Part shown: positions 1 to 13,100 of the stretch, in pieces | Layout of the letters: every line of letters begins with the position of its first letter | Numbering within the stretch: the stretch's first letter is position 1 | DNA from: Trebouxia sp. TZW2008 | Taxonomy: Eukaryota > Chlorophyta > Trebouxiophyceae > Trebouxiales > Trebouxiaceae | Direction: 5' to 3' | NCBI GenBank assembly: GCA_002118135.1 | Contig: BDIU01000462.1 | Coordinates: 1-64,000 of the forward strand | DNA length: 64,000 nt | Position numbers and translations under genes: made by a program | Notes under the pieces: generated by a model | What the model saw: the letters and a program-made list of their open reading frames with translations, nothing else | Database searches by the model: none | Told to the model about the DNA's origin: nothing

Positions 1-28
1 TTTTTAGATTCAGTCACTTTACACGTGT

Positions 29-57
29 AAAAAAAAAAAAAAAACCTCCCCCACAAA

Positions 58-83
<26 letters not shown>
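29..83. repeat. A-rich homopolymer tract
   Basis: Two runs of adenine separated by a short C-rich interruption. This is low-complexity sequence. Apart from this tract I see nothing in bases 1-313. Confidence 0.9.
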
Positions 84-88
<5 letters not shown>

Positions 89-313
89 CTTCAGAGCCTT
101 GGACTGGAACACATATCATTGACATGCAGACTATAAACTTTGAGCAAGGAGAACGTGCATGGTCACCTAAGAAAGGGAGCAATAGCCTGATTTGATGCGT
201 TTTTGAGAGTGGCACACAGCACCACATAGTGCCGTTTATCTGCTGCTAGCAGGGCCTCCCCCAGCAGCTGAGCAACAGTCACATCCTGCACAAGGTACTG
301 CTAAGGGTGAACA

Positions 314-871
314 CTACACAGTTACAGAGCTACACAGTTCATGCGCCATTTGCAGCCTGAAATGCACCAGCTGTTGCAACTCCACAAGCAAAGCAAGTTT
401 GAGGCCTCTTGCTTCCTTTTGACTGGGGTCCGTGTCTACTTTTGGTGTCAGATCATCACGCAGTGCAGCTTGCAGGTCGTCTGGCAAGCCGTCACTGCAG
501 TACTGGAGCTCTGCACTGCAAAATTTCTCAGCAAAGGCTGTGCACACAACCAAGGACAGCAATTCTGGGGTGAGGCAATCACCTTTCACAGGCGTGGGCA
601 CAGGGCGCTGTGCTTGCTCTGGCTCAGAGACCGGTCTGCAGCATTTCCAAGCCTCTGGCAGCACGGAAGAAGAGAGACCCCTGTCTTGCTTGACCGTCTT
701 GAAGTGGTTCGTGATCAGCCCCGAAGCAGTGCACAAAAACGTCTCATCCCTCTCGTGCCGTTTATTCAACATTCTGTTACAGCTTGGACATCTCTGCATA
801 ATGCTGACCCAGCTGCATTGTGCAGATACAATCCGATTAACATGCAGCTGTCGTGCTTTGGGTGAAGTCAT
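314..871 (-). CDS. Hypothetical 185-residue protein (doubtful)
   Basis: The longest open frame of this stretch is on the minus strand, single exon, 185 residues. It carries one CPSC pair near residue 28 followed by further cysteines, which could be part of a zinc-binding site, and ends in a leucine-rich helix-like segment. I recognise no family. Two plus-strand frames of 174 and 148 residues overlap it, so an open frame here is weak evidence. It was preferred because it is longest and its residue mix looks more protein-like. It could instead be the 3' part of a spliced gene or non-coding. Confidence 0.3.
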   Translation of the reverse strand: MTSPKARQLHVNRIVSAQCSWVSIMQRCPSCNRMLNKRHERDETFLCTASGLITNHFKTVKQDRGLSSSVLPEAWKCCRPVSEPEQAQRPVPTPVKGDCLTPELLSLVVCTAFAEKFCSAELQYCSDGLPDDLQAALRDDLTPKVDTDPSQKEARGLKLALLVELQQLVHFRLQMAHELCSSVTV

Positions 872-1097
872 GAGATGACATGGAGCATTTGGCTGCTTCT
901 TTTAAATTCAGTCAGTTTTGACGCATTGACCTGAAGCCTGCCTTGAACGCATGCAATATCGGCGCAGGCTCTGCCACTAAGTCGTATCAACGCTCATTCT
1001 GTTGCAACTGCACTTGAGCCTTGCGTGCCGTCACCGTGCTGCTGCCTCGATCCTGTAGCTATCCCCTTCCATATTGTGATATAAAGTCGCGCAAAAT

Positions 1098-3363
1098 ATG
1101 ACTGACAGCGTTGCTGTCGTCGACTATGGCAGTCACACCTTTCGGGCTGGTCTGGCATACAATTTCCCAAGCGATCAGGAACCCCGCATTGTAAGTGAGC
1201 GACTTGACGCAAGCTTTTGCGGTGCATGGGGAGGTTGACCGACAGCATCGGTTTCCTCAGGTCGTCCCAGCAAGTGTGAGATCCGTACCACCAGATGGCT
1301 CAGCCGAGCAGCCTCAAGGCGACACCCAGCAAAATGGCAACACATTGTCAGAGGCTTCAACAAGGCCTGTTGTAGAGAATGGATGTATCACATATTGGCC
1401 TGGATTTGAAGCTATTTTGCACTATGCTCTATATCAAGAGGTGCAGTCTCCAAACATGTGCCATCACAGCTGCGTGTGTCACATCAGCTGACTGTTGCTG
1501 ATATGCAGCTTGGCTGGCAAATAGGAGAGGAAGGCAGCATAATCATGTCTGAACCCCTCTTTACTTCAAGGGTGGGTAGGTTTTGCAGCATATCAAGTGC
1601 AAAGTGTTGCATGCAGCGCAAATTCACCCATTGTATTTGTACAGGCAGACAGGGAACAGCTGGCGCAGCTGGCGTTTGAGGAGTTCAACATGACTGGCTT
1701 TTTCCTGTGCGATCAGCCAGTATTGTCCTTATATGCTGTGGGCAAAATCACTGGGACTGTTGTAGACTTGGGTCACTCCAAAACAGGTACGCAGCATTTC
1801 AATTCACCACTTGGGTATGCAGCTGGGCATTGACATGCCAAGTTTGATAGTCTGCTGGTCCTGTGATATCATGCCAGCAGAATGCTGCCTGTCAGTGACC
1901 AAGGAAAGTATGGATCAGACATTACTCTTCTCTTCACATATAATTGCATGCAGGTCATACATGTATGTGTGTTGCAGATGTGTCTGTGATTGCTGAGGGC
2001 CAAGTCAACTATCACAGCACCAAGCGCCTGACCTATGGAGGTGTCGAAATAGATTCCTTATTGCTGTCTTTGCTCAAGCAGCAGGGACAGCATTGCAGTA
2101 ATCCACAGCATCTGAAAGAGATGTGTGCAAGAGCCACAGCTCCAGCTTCTGACGCATCAGAGGTGCAGTACATCATCTGTAGTGCAATTTTTATGTTGTA
2201 AAAAGTTCTGCATAGCCTTGTGGACATGTGCTTGCTGCTATGCAGTGTTTGTGACTGATGTCACCTGTTTGTATCACAGTGTTAGGTGTTGCTAAGCTGT
2301 TCTTGAGCCAAGCATAGTGCCTGACGCAAGTGAGGCGCATGCGCGTACTGCGGCAAAAACCCGCACATGCCAAGCGAGGCTGAACGCCTGCTGAAAATGT
2401 CTGTTTACTCACAGGAACCTATTAGTGAAGAGCATATTTTGCCGGATGGGCAAACAATCAGTATAAGATCCAAAGATGCGCAACAGCTGGCAGCTGCAGT
2501 CCTCGTTCCATCCCTTCTCGGCAAAGACTTGCCAGATCTGCCGGCTGCAACAATCACACAGATAATGCAGCATCCAGATGGCCCCACGCGAAAGGTACAT
2601 ACATTCACCATGAAACGCTAGCCTGTGTAGCAGGACGGGGCAGAATTGTCCTGGGTTGACCAAGCACTATGTCAGCATCAAAATTCAAGCACCAGAAACA
2701 GCCCAGATGGTTGCTTAGCTGCACCTGGCAGTGCATGTCGGCTGCACTGCTGACTGAATACAAAATATGGCAGCAGGTGCTCGATGTGCCTGAGACACTG
2801 CACATTTGCAATGCCTGCTGCATTTGCTCATGTCCATGCTGCCTTGCAGGCCTTCGCGGAAAACATATTGCTCTGTGGTGGTGGCAGCTGCATTCCCGGT
2901 ATTGAAGCTAAGTTTGCAGCGGAATTGCAAGCCCTGTCACCACCTTCTTTACCACCAGCCATGTGCAGCTGTCCAGACTATATGCCAGACCATACCTTCA
3001 AGTACTCTTCCTGGATGGGGGCAGCAATACTGTCCAAGGTGAGTGCAAGACAAAGTGGCAGTACATCTGACTTGCATTGTTGGCATGCTTTTGCCTAACA
3101 AAAGGATGATTGACACCATGCAAAGCTGTTGCTGTGCATTGGACATACAGGACCAGTAGATCACGTGGCATGCTTGCAGTCTTGAATGGCACCATGTATA
3201 CTGTGAGAAATACGTTGAGCCTCAGAAGGTCATGGCATGGTGTTGAGCATCAATTTTTTGTGTCCTTTGTGTGCTGCAGATGGTGTTTCAGCAAAATCAG
3301 CACATCACAAAGCTAGATTATGAGGAAGTGGGCCCAATAGTGGTTCACAGAAAGTGCTGCTGA
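1098..3363 (+). CDS. ARP7: Actin-related protein ARP7
   Basis: Nuclear actin-related protein. Plant ARP7 belongs to SWI/SNF-type chromatin remodellers. Eight exons read in frame: 1098-1190, 1261-1440, 1488-1571, 1645-1786, 1978-2162, 2415-2594, 2850-3038 and 3280-3363, giving 378 residues, close to the length of plant ARP7. Seen: the N-terminal actin-fold phosphate loop (VVDYGSHTFRAG), the second nucleotide-binding segment (TGTVVDLGHSKT), the adenosine-side motif LLCGGGSCIPG, and the C-terminus FQQNQHITKLDYEEVGPIVV followed by HRKCC. The Q-N-Q-H stretch and the HRKC end are what I recall of ARP7 rather than ARP4 or conventional actin. All introns are GT-AG. The gene converges on LTO1, leaving about 220 bp between the stop codons. 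Confidence 0.9.
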
Positions 3364-3587
3364 GGTCCAAGCTAATAAACGATGCACCTACAAGACAACC
3401 AACAGCAAGCTATAGTGACTTACAAGTCCAGCATTACAACTGATTGCTACTGCCAAGCTTTACACTTCAACTGGTTCATCTGCAATTACAGAACTGTGCA
3501 TCTTGGCTGTCAGCTGCTGCATCCGAATGGTTTGGCTTTGGCACCAATAAGAATAAGCTTCCTGAGCAAGAAAGCAACTGGCATGGG

Positions 3588-5616
3588 CTACTGCTCATCA
3601 AGAATTCTCTCGAGTTTGTCAAAGCTCTGGGCACCAGAGTATGTCTGCCCCTTGATGATCCAAGCAGGAAAGGCTTGTATCTTGGCATCCTTGCACTGCT
3701 TGTCAAGATCATCAAACTGCAGCACATTTCGCTGTTAGAAACTGGTTTTAATATGTACTGCCAATGAAAATGCTGTCAAATCAGCTTGACAATGGTCTTG
3801 CGCAACAAGTACCTTGTGAAAGCCATCTGGATAGCACTCGACGTATGGAAAATCCTTCATTGCTTGTGCTCCAAAGGCCTCCTTCTGCTCATGACAATGT
3901 GAGCACCAGAATGCACCATACATCTTAGCTCCTGCATCCTTGAGTCGCTTTGCTAGCTGTTGACCTCGGTCAGTGGACTCTGTGTTGACAGCAGGACTCT
4001 GCAGAGCAGCAAAAGCTTTTGACGTACAAGCTTTCATGAAGGACCATGCATTGTCAAAAGTTGCACACGTCAATTCATGTCATTCAAATGTGTGCTAGGC
4101 AAACTCAACAGGCCCAGCTAAATACATGCTGGAGCCAATCAGCTGTCCCCAACCAGCTCGATTCCTGAGCTGTTTTCAATCATTTGTGTTGAGCATGAAG
4201 GGAGGCAACGTCCTTATACATGGTTGTCTGCCAAATGCAGACGTCATGCAGCAGCCATTCTTTGCCTCACAAAGAATATTAGAGTAAGAAACCGTGATGT
4301 GCAATAGCTTTGCATCTTGCGCACAAACCTAGGAATTCAGAGTGAAGAGTTATTACCTGGTAGGGAATGTCATACACAGCTTCTGCACCTTGTGGGTCAA
4401 TGCCTGACCATGCTAAGAAGAGGAACAGTATGGTGGCTGCAATAAGGCCACCACCTTGTGGAGCCACATCTTGCAGTTGCCTGCTCACAGGAACAGGCGC
4501 CCTGTGAGAGACATATGACACAGCAGGTAGCATACAAGGGAGATGTATGACATGACTATCACCATGCAAAGGACGTTTGACCTGACAGGTAGCATACATG
4601 AGACACACGACATGACACAAGTAGCATACAACATCAAAACCATGCTCAGCATCATTTGCTGCATGTCACTGAACAGCAACTGATCTACTGGATATGCACA
4701 GTGCAAATTCTGTAAGAGCTGGACTGACCTGCGAGATACCCCACTGCATGCAGCAGCCAGTATGCCAAAGGACAGTCCAGCAGATGTGAGACACCATGTA
4801 CATGCTTCTCCATTAAACCTTGTCAACAAGATATACCTGCATTGCAAACACACTCACTCAGTGAGAGAAACTAGCCTGGCAGACATACAGAATGCTGCTA
4901 TGAATCAGTGTTGGAAGATTCTCGTCAGATGCAAGAATGATTGCATGCATGTATGACATGGCGCATGACTTTGATCACAGCTGAAGCTGCAATGCACAAT
5001 CCAATGCCCTGCAGCAACATGTTGGCGTCGACAACAAGTGTGATACTTACAGCAGGGACGCACTGCAGCTTGCAAGCACCGCGCCTCCCGCAAGAACACC
5101 ATACTGGCTGACCAAATCTTTAGACTGGGAGAGATTGCCTTTCAAGGATAGAGCTGTGACCGCGCTGTAGGCACCCAGGCCAAGCAAGGACAATGGGATG
5201 CCAAAGATTGTGGCATATTCGCTGTTGAGTACTGAGCCGCAGCCACCAGATGCTAAACAAACTACTGGTGCCCCAGACAGCTTTGACACTGCCAAGTATG
5301 CTGTGAGTGCTGTCCCTCCCAAGGCTAAAGCTGTGATCAACTTGTAAGGCATGCGCTTTTGGCTCCTTCTGAATCTTTCTGAGTGTGAGAGGTTCTGTTG
5401 TGAATCCTGCCGGCCGGACGTGCTTGTCTGTTGATCCGGAGACGAGGTGCACTGTACCGGACAGACCCTTCTGTGGCCTGTGCGTCTATCCACGCATGTG
5501 CGAGCGCGGGCTGAGTACACATGACTGAAAGCTGCGCTCGGTCGACTTGCTATGGCAGGTGTGTGGCACAATAAGCAGCCAGCAGGACGAGCTGTCTGCG
5601 GCGGTGTCGACAGCAT
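3588..5616 (-). CDS. LTO1: Lumen thiol oxidoreductase LTO1 (VKOR-thioredoxin fusion)
   Basis: Chloroplast thylakoid enzyme that oxidises lumenal cysteine pairs to disulfides. A vitamin K epoxide reductase-like membrane domain is fused to a thioredoxin-like domain. Five exons: 5051-5616, 4729-4836, 4357-4501, 3813-3998 and 3588-3716, all in phase, 377 residues, almost the length I recall for Arabidopsis LTO1. The first ~85 residues are Ser/Thr/Arg-rich and acid-poor, as in a transit peptide. The VKOR domain shows the loop cysteines CLASGGC, the FGIPLS segment and the redox pair CTWC. After a last membrane helix (AATILFLFLAWSGI) comes the thioredoxin-like part with FWCSHCHEQKEAFG and the cis-proline region QAFPAWIIKG. 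All three cysteine pairs are present, so the enzyme looks intact. The start is the first ATG ahead of the leader. Confidence 0.93.
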
Positions 5617-5877
5617 ATTGGGCTTGGCGGCTCACAGAGAAACTTTGACAACAGTTGCACACTTCACTAATCTGCGAGCGCAGTTCCGCGCTTGCACCGC
5701 TGTACACACAGCCTGGGTAGCCTGGAATAGGCAAGTGCTTCGCTGTAGGTACAGCAGATACACCACGTGCGCGGAACGCAGCACGGAAAGCATAGCAGAC
5801 GCAGCATGCTGCACACTTCGGTGCGCGCAGCGCTTCTCGATGGCGGGTGGTGGCATGCATTCTTTGCAGAGGTGCGA

Positions 5878-7041
5878 ATGGCCATAGCAGCGCTGGGCAG
5901 TGGCCATTATTCTGGAGACGCTCGTGACCTAGCAAACGCAAGCATGCAGGATGCCCTAACAACGGTGCGGAACAGCATGACAGCGCTCGCTCGCCACTGC
6001 TCGTAAATGGCCTGCATTGAGCGTCGCACGTTTTGCAGGTCAGATCGCAAGTGGGCAAAGACGCGTATAAGGGCGTATTTCTGCCTCTGCTTCGTCAATA
6101 TCGGCAGGATCAGGACGCTTTGACGCTCACTAAAGGTCAGCATCCCTCAGCAGCTTGCCAAACGTAATTCTGTGTAGGTGCAAAAACTCTGTGCGGTCTG
6201 CAGGCTTGCGTGCCGTGGTCCGACCTCATTTGCCGAACCAACGGCTTGTTGAAGCGTTGCTCAAGCTGCTACCGACTGCGTTGCAGCCGTCGCTGCTGCA
6301 ACAGCTTCAGGTGTGCATCAATTTGATAGCTTATTGCAACGTTATACAGCATGCACAGGTCGACAAACGTGATGTGCATTGCAGGAGGTGAGCCCTATCA
6401 AGTCAGAGCAGCCTCAGCAGCGACCTGACAATCAGCACAGCAGACACGCCAAGCGTCAGAGGCTCGATACAGATCAGGCAGTCAGGCCTGCAATTGATCA
6501 GCATACTTCCAGCTTTCCTCATGCCTTGCCTGCTCCTTTGCCGGCTATTTCATGGCATGAGGGGCACTCAAGCATGCCTTCAGAAACCTTGATAGGTACT
6601 ATTGTACCCAAGCCATCAACAAATGCACCTGTCACCCCAAAGTTGGAAGATGTGGCAGGTGCTGTGCCAAGCAATAGCCTGCCTGAAGGCTCAAGCAGGC
6701 CTTCAGCGGACGCAGCACACACTAGTGTCCAAAGTGCTGTTACATCTGAGCAACAGCAAGCCAATGGAGTCCCAGGCACAGCAGACAATCACTTGAAGGT
6801 AGCAGCAGCAGCCACACAGTTCCGCGGCAATGTCAAGCGCATACGAGATGCTGAATCTTTTCAGCGGCAGCAAGAACGGCGTCAAAAGAAGGCAGCTTTC
6901 TTGCTGGATGGGACAACTACAGGGCCTGTTGTTGGCACAGCAAAAGGCGGCAGCTGGGGTTACGCTGCTCAGCAACATGCAGTCAAAATGCAAAACGGGC
7001 AGCTGATCCGCCTGCCTGTACGCCCAAACAGGTGTTTCTAA
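5878..7041 (+). CDS. Uncharacterised protein, four exons, about 315 residues
   Basis: Family not recognised. Exons 5878-5964, 6039-6135, 6204-6310 and 6385-7041 join in phase. The N-terminal third is helical and hydrophobic-patterned (PLLRQYRQDQDALTL; LVEALLKLLPTALQPSLLQQ). The middle is low-complexity, rich in Gln, Ser and Pro, with a basic KRQRLD patch that could be a nuclear localisation signal. The C-terminus has a charged segment (RDAESFQRQQERRQKKAAF) followed by a Gly-rich tail. This resembles a transcription or chromatin accessory subunit, but that is a guess. An in-frame upstream ATG exists, so the start is uncertain. It is divergent from LTO1 (about 260 bp) and ends about 140 bp before the FANCJ start. 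Confidence 0.62.
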
Positions 7042-7183
7042 ATGTCCTGTCCATGACAAAACCATCTTGTGGGTCTTGTTTCTTCGCTTTGGAACGCCGA
7101 CGCTCTTCAATGCCATTTATTCCTGTTTTGCCACATACCAGTTCTTGCCTTTCTCAAAGCTGCAAGAGGCACAGCTAGCAGCA

Positions 7184-10100
7184 ATGACTGACCAATTGCT
7201 GTCAGTTCATTGGCAGCAGAAGTGTCCTGTTCATGTTGTGAGTAATTGGCTGAGTCCAACAAGTTACCCTGAAGAGGTTAGAATGCTTTGTTCATCTGTA
7301 TGATTGGTGCAGGTCTCAGGTGCTGCTGATGCAGAGTATCACTGCAGCTCTTCAGCACAAGCGGCATGCTCTTCTGGAGTCTCCAACTGGCACAGGTCAG
7401 CTGCCTACATGTAAATTACTCCTATGCAGCAGCCTGCTTGCAGTAGGTCACTTGGAGCTTGCAGCATTGTCTGGACACATGCAAGAGCAAAGTAGCACAT
7501 ATAATGGCGTCTGACAATGAAGATCATAGCTACAGCACAAACAGCAAAGGGACAGGCTAAATCTAGCGGCAAATTAGCTCAGTACTTGTTCTGCTTCCTG
7601 TACACACAAGTGTATGCAACATTCTGACACTGTGAATGTGCATCCATGTGCATCAGCATGCACAGCTTACCCGTCAAGTTGCTCTTGTCTGCTTGCCTAC
7701 CAAGTGTACAGCTGCATTTGCACCCAATATCAACAGCGCAGAATCATGTTGCCTCGTTTTGGCATGTAACTTGCACACTTTCTGTGGTTGCTTGCAGGCA
7801 AAACTCTGGCGTTGCTGTGTGCCAGCCTGGCTTGGCAACAACAGCAAGCGGATGCTGCTAAACGTCAGCCTGATGTTGCTGCACCTCGCATCTTCTGGGC
7901 TGCTCGCACTCACGCACAGATTGATCACGCTGTCCATGAAGTCAGGTGAGTCATCAGTCATCATTCCTGCAAGGTCACTTTGCACCCACTTGCAGCAGCT
8001 CAGCGAAGTGCTAATTTGGAAGTCGAATATGAGGGCATCATCAGCATTCTGCATCAGCAAGCTTGCTAGTGGGAGTTCACAACACTGTCAGGTGCATACA
8101 GAAGAAGATTCAGTGTGCAGGCGGACAGGCTACAGACCTATGATGACCATTCTGGCCTTCACACAGCGCTTCTGCATGCCCCCAGACACTGCCACCACCC
8201 CCAAAGCCTAGTGCTTTACAAATGGATCAGATTGGCTGTGCAGGCGGACAGGCTACAGGCCTATGATGACCATTCTGGCCTCCAGAGAGCGCTTCTGCTT
8301 GCACCCCGACATTGCCACAGCCCCCAACAAGACAGAGGCATGTGAGGGGGCTACCATGGTGGGTCACATGGACTGCAGCTACCTGGAGAATGCTGAAGCC
8401 TCCTGGTACCCTCAGGTGACTCTTTTGGTCTTTTTTGAGATGTTTATTTGGTTCTACTGTTTCTTTAGTAGAGAGAGTTTTGTAAAGAAGCCTGGTATAA
8501 AAAGCAGGTGATATTGGTCAAACACAAAATCAAAGGAGGCAGCAGTTGCAGTTGTTGTAGTTTGGTTTTACAAATAATGCGTGTTGTTAAACCCTTATCT
8601 TTTGTTCTTTTGTTTCTTGGTCTTAATAAACCAAAAAACAAAAGATTGCCGCTGTAGGTGCTTGGCCACAACCAGCCCATCCAGTTCAATGCATCAGCAG
8701 TCCTCACCATTGTTGCATCAAGCAGAGACATGCGTTAGCCTCCTACCCTCACGTGCACTGCCTTGGGTGAACGCAGAGATAAGACATATTGATAGTTGAG
8801 TGCACAAATCAGCACAGATGCTAGGCATAAATGAGCTTGGTCCTGTCTTGTCACCCGCTTTGTTCTAAGCATCACAATCAGCTGCTGGACGTCAGACAAG
8901 GCCATGACCAATGTCAGTGCATATAGCCAAGAGTTTGTCAGCATTTGTTGCTGATCATTGGCACACGAACCAAAGCCTTTTACTTTGTCGATGCAAGTCG
9001 GCAATTGCTTCATTACAAATGTCTTTCTCACGTACGTGCCATTGCTACATCATGAGTTCCATGCTGTACCTACGCTGTGTGCTCACTATCTGGCCAAGAC
9101 ATGCTGCAGGGTATATAACACAAAGTCACTTGATGCTTACAACTGACAAACATGCAGATTCGACTGGATCTGAAGTAGCATCTAGACTTGAGAGCTTGTA
9201 GGAGCCACAAACCATTGTCAGCATGTTGGAAAGCTGCAAGCTGTTATCATGCTGGAAAGCGCACATGTTTGCCCATGCAGGGCCCTGAACACTTACCTGC
9301 ATACAAGCCTGGAGGGCGGCTGGAAACCTTTGACATTGAGGAACTGGTGGCTGAAGGCAAAGCAGGGTATGAGTGTCTGCTTTGTGTCCCGATTGCTTCA
9401 CAGAGCAAGTGCTGTGATGGCATTCCACATGATGTTGCTGCTGGCAATCTGCATGGCTCTGGGCATTGGGAATGGGAGCAACCCTAGCGTTTGTCATATC
9501 TTCACAGTTGCTGGCTTGTTTTGCTTCTCACGTTCTAGCCTATGCTGACCTCTTCAGCATTCAGCAGCTCTAGTGCTTGTGACATACTTACACATGCCTG
9601 CTGCAGGCACGTCTGTCCTTATCATGCGTCCAGGGATGTGTTGAATGAGGGAGCAGCTCTGGTGTTTGTAACGTACTCACAGCTGCTGGACCCGCCTGTG
9701 CGCTCTGCCAACGGCCTGGATGATCTGCTCAAAGGAGCTGTGCTTGTCTTTGATGAGGTGCAGCAAGTCTCTTGTTCTATTGTGATCGACCAACTTTGTG
9801 TGTTTGGTTTTGTTCCCAGACCTTGCATTGCTACCAATAAATACAAAGCTGCGTCGTGTTACACTTCAGACATATAGCTGTACAAGCTGCATGTGCCATG
9901 CAGTTTGTGCTGTGCACTTTCTATGTGAAAATCAGGCTGTTGCAAGTACTCCTTTGTATACTGCAGCAGCTCTTGTCCGCTTTAAGCTAGCCAGGAAGTA
10001 GCAGTGTCTCAACAGCACAAACTGGAGTCAGCAATCAACATCGTCACAAGTGTATGTGAGCATGACTGACATAAACCCCACAGTCACAAGCTGCAGTCCT

Positions 10101-13100
10101 CCATGATGCAGGCTCACAACATTGCAGCAGAGTGCAGAGCAGCAGCCACACTGCAGATGAGCACTGCTGACCTGGAAGCACTGGCCTGTAAGCCCCACTC
10201 CATCTGCCCTCTTTTCCTGTCTTACTACTTGCATGTCTCGTCCTGGAGATGTTCGCCTGTCATACATTTCTCATGGCCTGCATGTGCTTCGAATTCGTGT
10301 CCTGAAGTGACCACCTGCCATGCATGGCCAACTGCTTACACGTGCATCAAGTTTGTGTCCTGCGCACCTGATGCAACGCCAAATGAGCCAATGCCATACA
10401 GGTCACAGCTAGCTCAATTTGTGCAGGAAAGAAGCCGTTCAATCACTGTGCAGTGTCACAAACATAAACGAGCTGGTACCTTATCAACTTACACAACTAA
10501 ATTTGTTCAATGAACCACCGTTTAATGCAGTGGATGTGGGTCGGATGCAAGGCTCTCTAAACAAGATGGCTCCAGCCAGCCGGCAGTGGCGCCAGGCTGC
10601 TGATTGGGCACGTGAGCTAGGCGGTCTGGTGGACACCCTACAAGCCTGGCTGCTGCGTCAGCTGCGCAGCACTGCCCTCCCTTTTCACAAGGTATGACTG
10701 CTTCAGCTGCACATCACTGATTTGTCCCTTCCTGCATATAGCTCGTCTTCTATGGCTCATTAGGTAGGCAAGGTCTGGGAAGTGGCACAGTAAGGATGTC
10801 TGATGTTCAACTGTTGCAAGTCAGCCAAAGCAATGTCATTCCAGATTCTCCTAGGTTGACCTGGAGGAGTTGACCCTTTGACTTGCCCAAGAACCATCGC
10901 TAGGTGCTTCAGAATCTGAACCATATTTGTAACAATCACAGAACAAGACTAGGCTACTGCGTGATATGCTCTAGTGTATCCTGTAGGCATGCAGCCCTGA
11001 GATGCATGCACTCATGCCAAAGCCAACCTGCTGATGGTGCCCTTGCAATGTCACAGCAACCTCCAGATGCTCCGCATGCATGCGACCAGCCTTCACTGTA
11101 ACAAGCTGCTGTTGCATTGCTTGTCGTCCCATTCCATCCTCAAAGACTGTCTTTGGCATCAGGTCAAGCAGACGTTTCCTCTTGTGGTGCGACAAATGCT
11201 CATCGCTCATATGATGCTGCAGGAGAGGGGCGTGGTGAACAGTAGAGCTGCCATTGAGGTGTGGGGGGGTTCTGGCAAGGACGCACCCAATGCTGTTGTG
11301 CACCACCTTGCTTGCTGCCTTCTCTATGCTCTGCTTCAAAACTGGTTGTGCTTATATAAGGAGCAGTTGATGCTCACTTTGCCGTGCAGAAGCTCAGCAG
11401 ACGTGTGCAATTGATGCTGCAGACAGGACTGGTCAACAGCAGGGCTGCCATTGATTTGTGGGAGGGCTCTGGCCAGGCTACATAGTGCTGCTCTCCATCG
11501 CCTGTTCTAGTTGTGATCATAGGCTCACATGCAAGTGATGCTGCAGGAGATGGGCATGGTGAACAGTAGAGCTGCCATTGAGGTGTGGGAGGGTTCTGGT
11601 CAGGACGCACATAATGCTGTTGTGCACCATCTCAACCTGTCTATCAAGACAGTGGAGACTCTGCAAGGTGCTTCAACGGTGCTCTACTCTGTACTGAGTG
11701 CCTTCTGCTCTGTGCAGAGCGCGTCATGGTGTGTCAAAGGATCTGTTAGGTTGTGCAATCTCAGGTCAAGGCAGATCTTTTGCATGGGATTTTCCAGTGT
11801 GTAGCTTTGGCAGCTTTGTGTGTATATGTGTTGGCTGTCTGGCATGCAATTTGTCATCATTGTATACAGAGGCATCATGATCACAGTCATGATTGTCTAC
11901 ATGAAGAGGACAGATGTGAATGAAATCTTCCTGACCAACGATGATCTCGCATAGCTTTTGCTGAATATGAGCTTGTAGAAATTGCATAGGCAGTGAGAAG
12001 CACTTGCAGCCACACAGCAATGTCATCTATGCAAAGTGCATCAGAAGGGCATTGGCACCTGATGCACACAGTTGTGTAGCGACTTGCCTGTCCACCAACT
12101 GACACAAGCGGATACATGGTCATGTGCCATTGAGTGACCATATAAGAGTCACGTGAATCACAGGGCGGCTGAAGGCAATGAGGCGGGGTCTGATAGAGGG
12201 TGGATATGAGAGCACGGCCGTCAAGAGCGGTGCCATCAATCAGCTGGAGGCTCTGCTGTCCAAACTGCTGTTTGTGCTACAGACTCGTGGCCTGGGCTAC
12301 CGCTGCATCCTCACACGTCATTCCAGTAAGACTCACCTGATGCAGCTTGGGTTCAACTCATTCAGCACTGTATGCATGGTGCTGTTTGTACTTCAGACTT
12401 GTGGCATCAGCTACCGCTGCATCCTGACACGCCACTCAAATGAGCGATCCTCTTCCAGCTCATCTGGTGTGAGCACTGTATGCACGGTGCCATTCATGCT
12501 TGAGACATTTGGGTTGGGCTACTGCTGCATCCTGACACAGCACTCCAGGGATGAGCTCCTGATTCAAGTTGTGTCAGATATACTTGTGCGCCGTTTGCAT
12601 GATGCTTTTGTGTCTGTCATACAAGAATGCTGCAAGGCGACTGATGACTGACATGAAACTTATGGGTTGCCCCCGATTGGTACGCATTGCAAGGTCATGC
12701 AATGCACATTTCAGCATGCAAGGACACGGGTACACTGGCACTCAATCTGCTCAAATTGCCGAGACAGTGCAGAATTTTTGCTTATCTTGACATTGCAGCC
12801 TTTGCTTGCCATCCTTGCCAGTCAGTGCATATGCTCAGGCTCTAATACCTTGAGAGTGCCTTCGCTCCATGACAGATGTGTTTATTAACCATTGAATCAG
12901 CAAGACAAGCGATGCAGCAACCATACCTATCTCCACAGGCGCAGACACCAGATGGCAAGACAGCCCCTCTGTCCGTCGAAAGCTCTTTCTCCTTCCTATG
13001 CCTGCATGCAGCAGTTATCCTCACACCCCTGCTGTCCGTCCATGTTCGCTGACTGCAGTTTGTGTTCCCTGCAGCTGCAGGCAAAGCCCAAAGAGCGACG

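Noticed and set aside
341..878. Plus-strand frames of 174 and 148 residues
   Set aside because: They overlap the longer minus-strand frame in the same bases and show no family features. At most one of the three can be real.
7636..8211. 191-residue plus-strand frame in FANCJ
   Set aside because: It crosses the Walker A exon out of frame, then intron, then the ghost copy of exon 4. The conserved reading uses a different frame.
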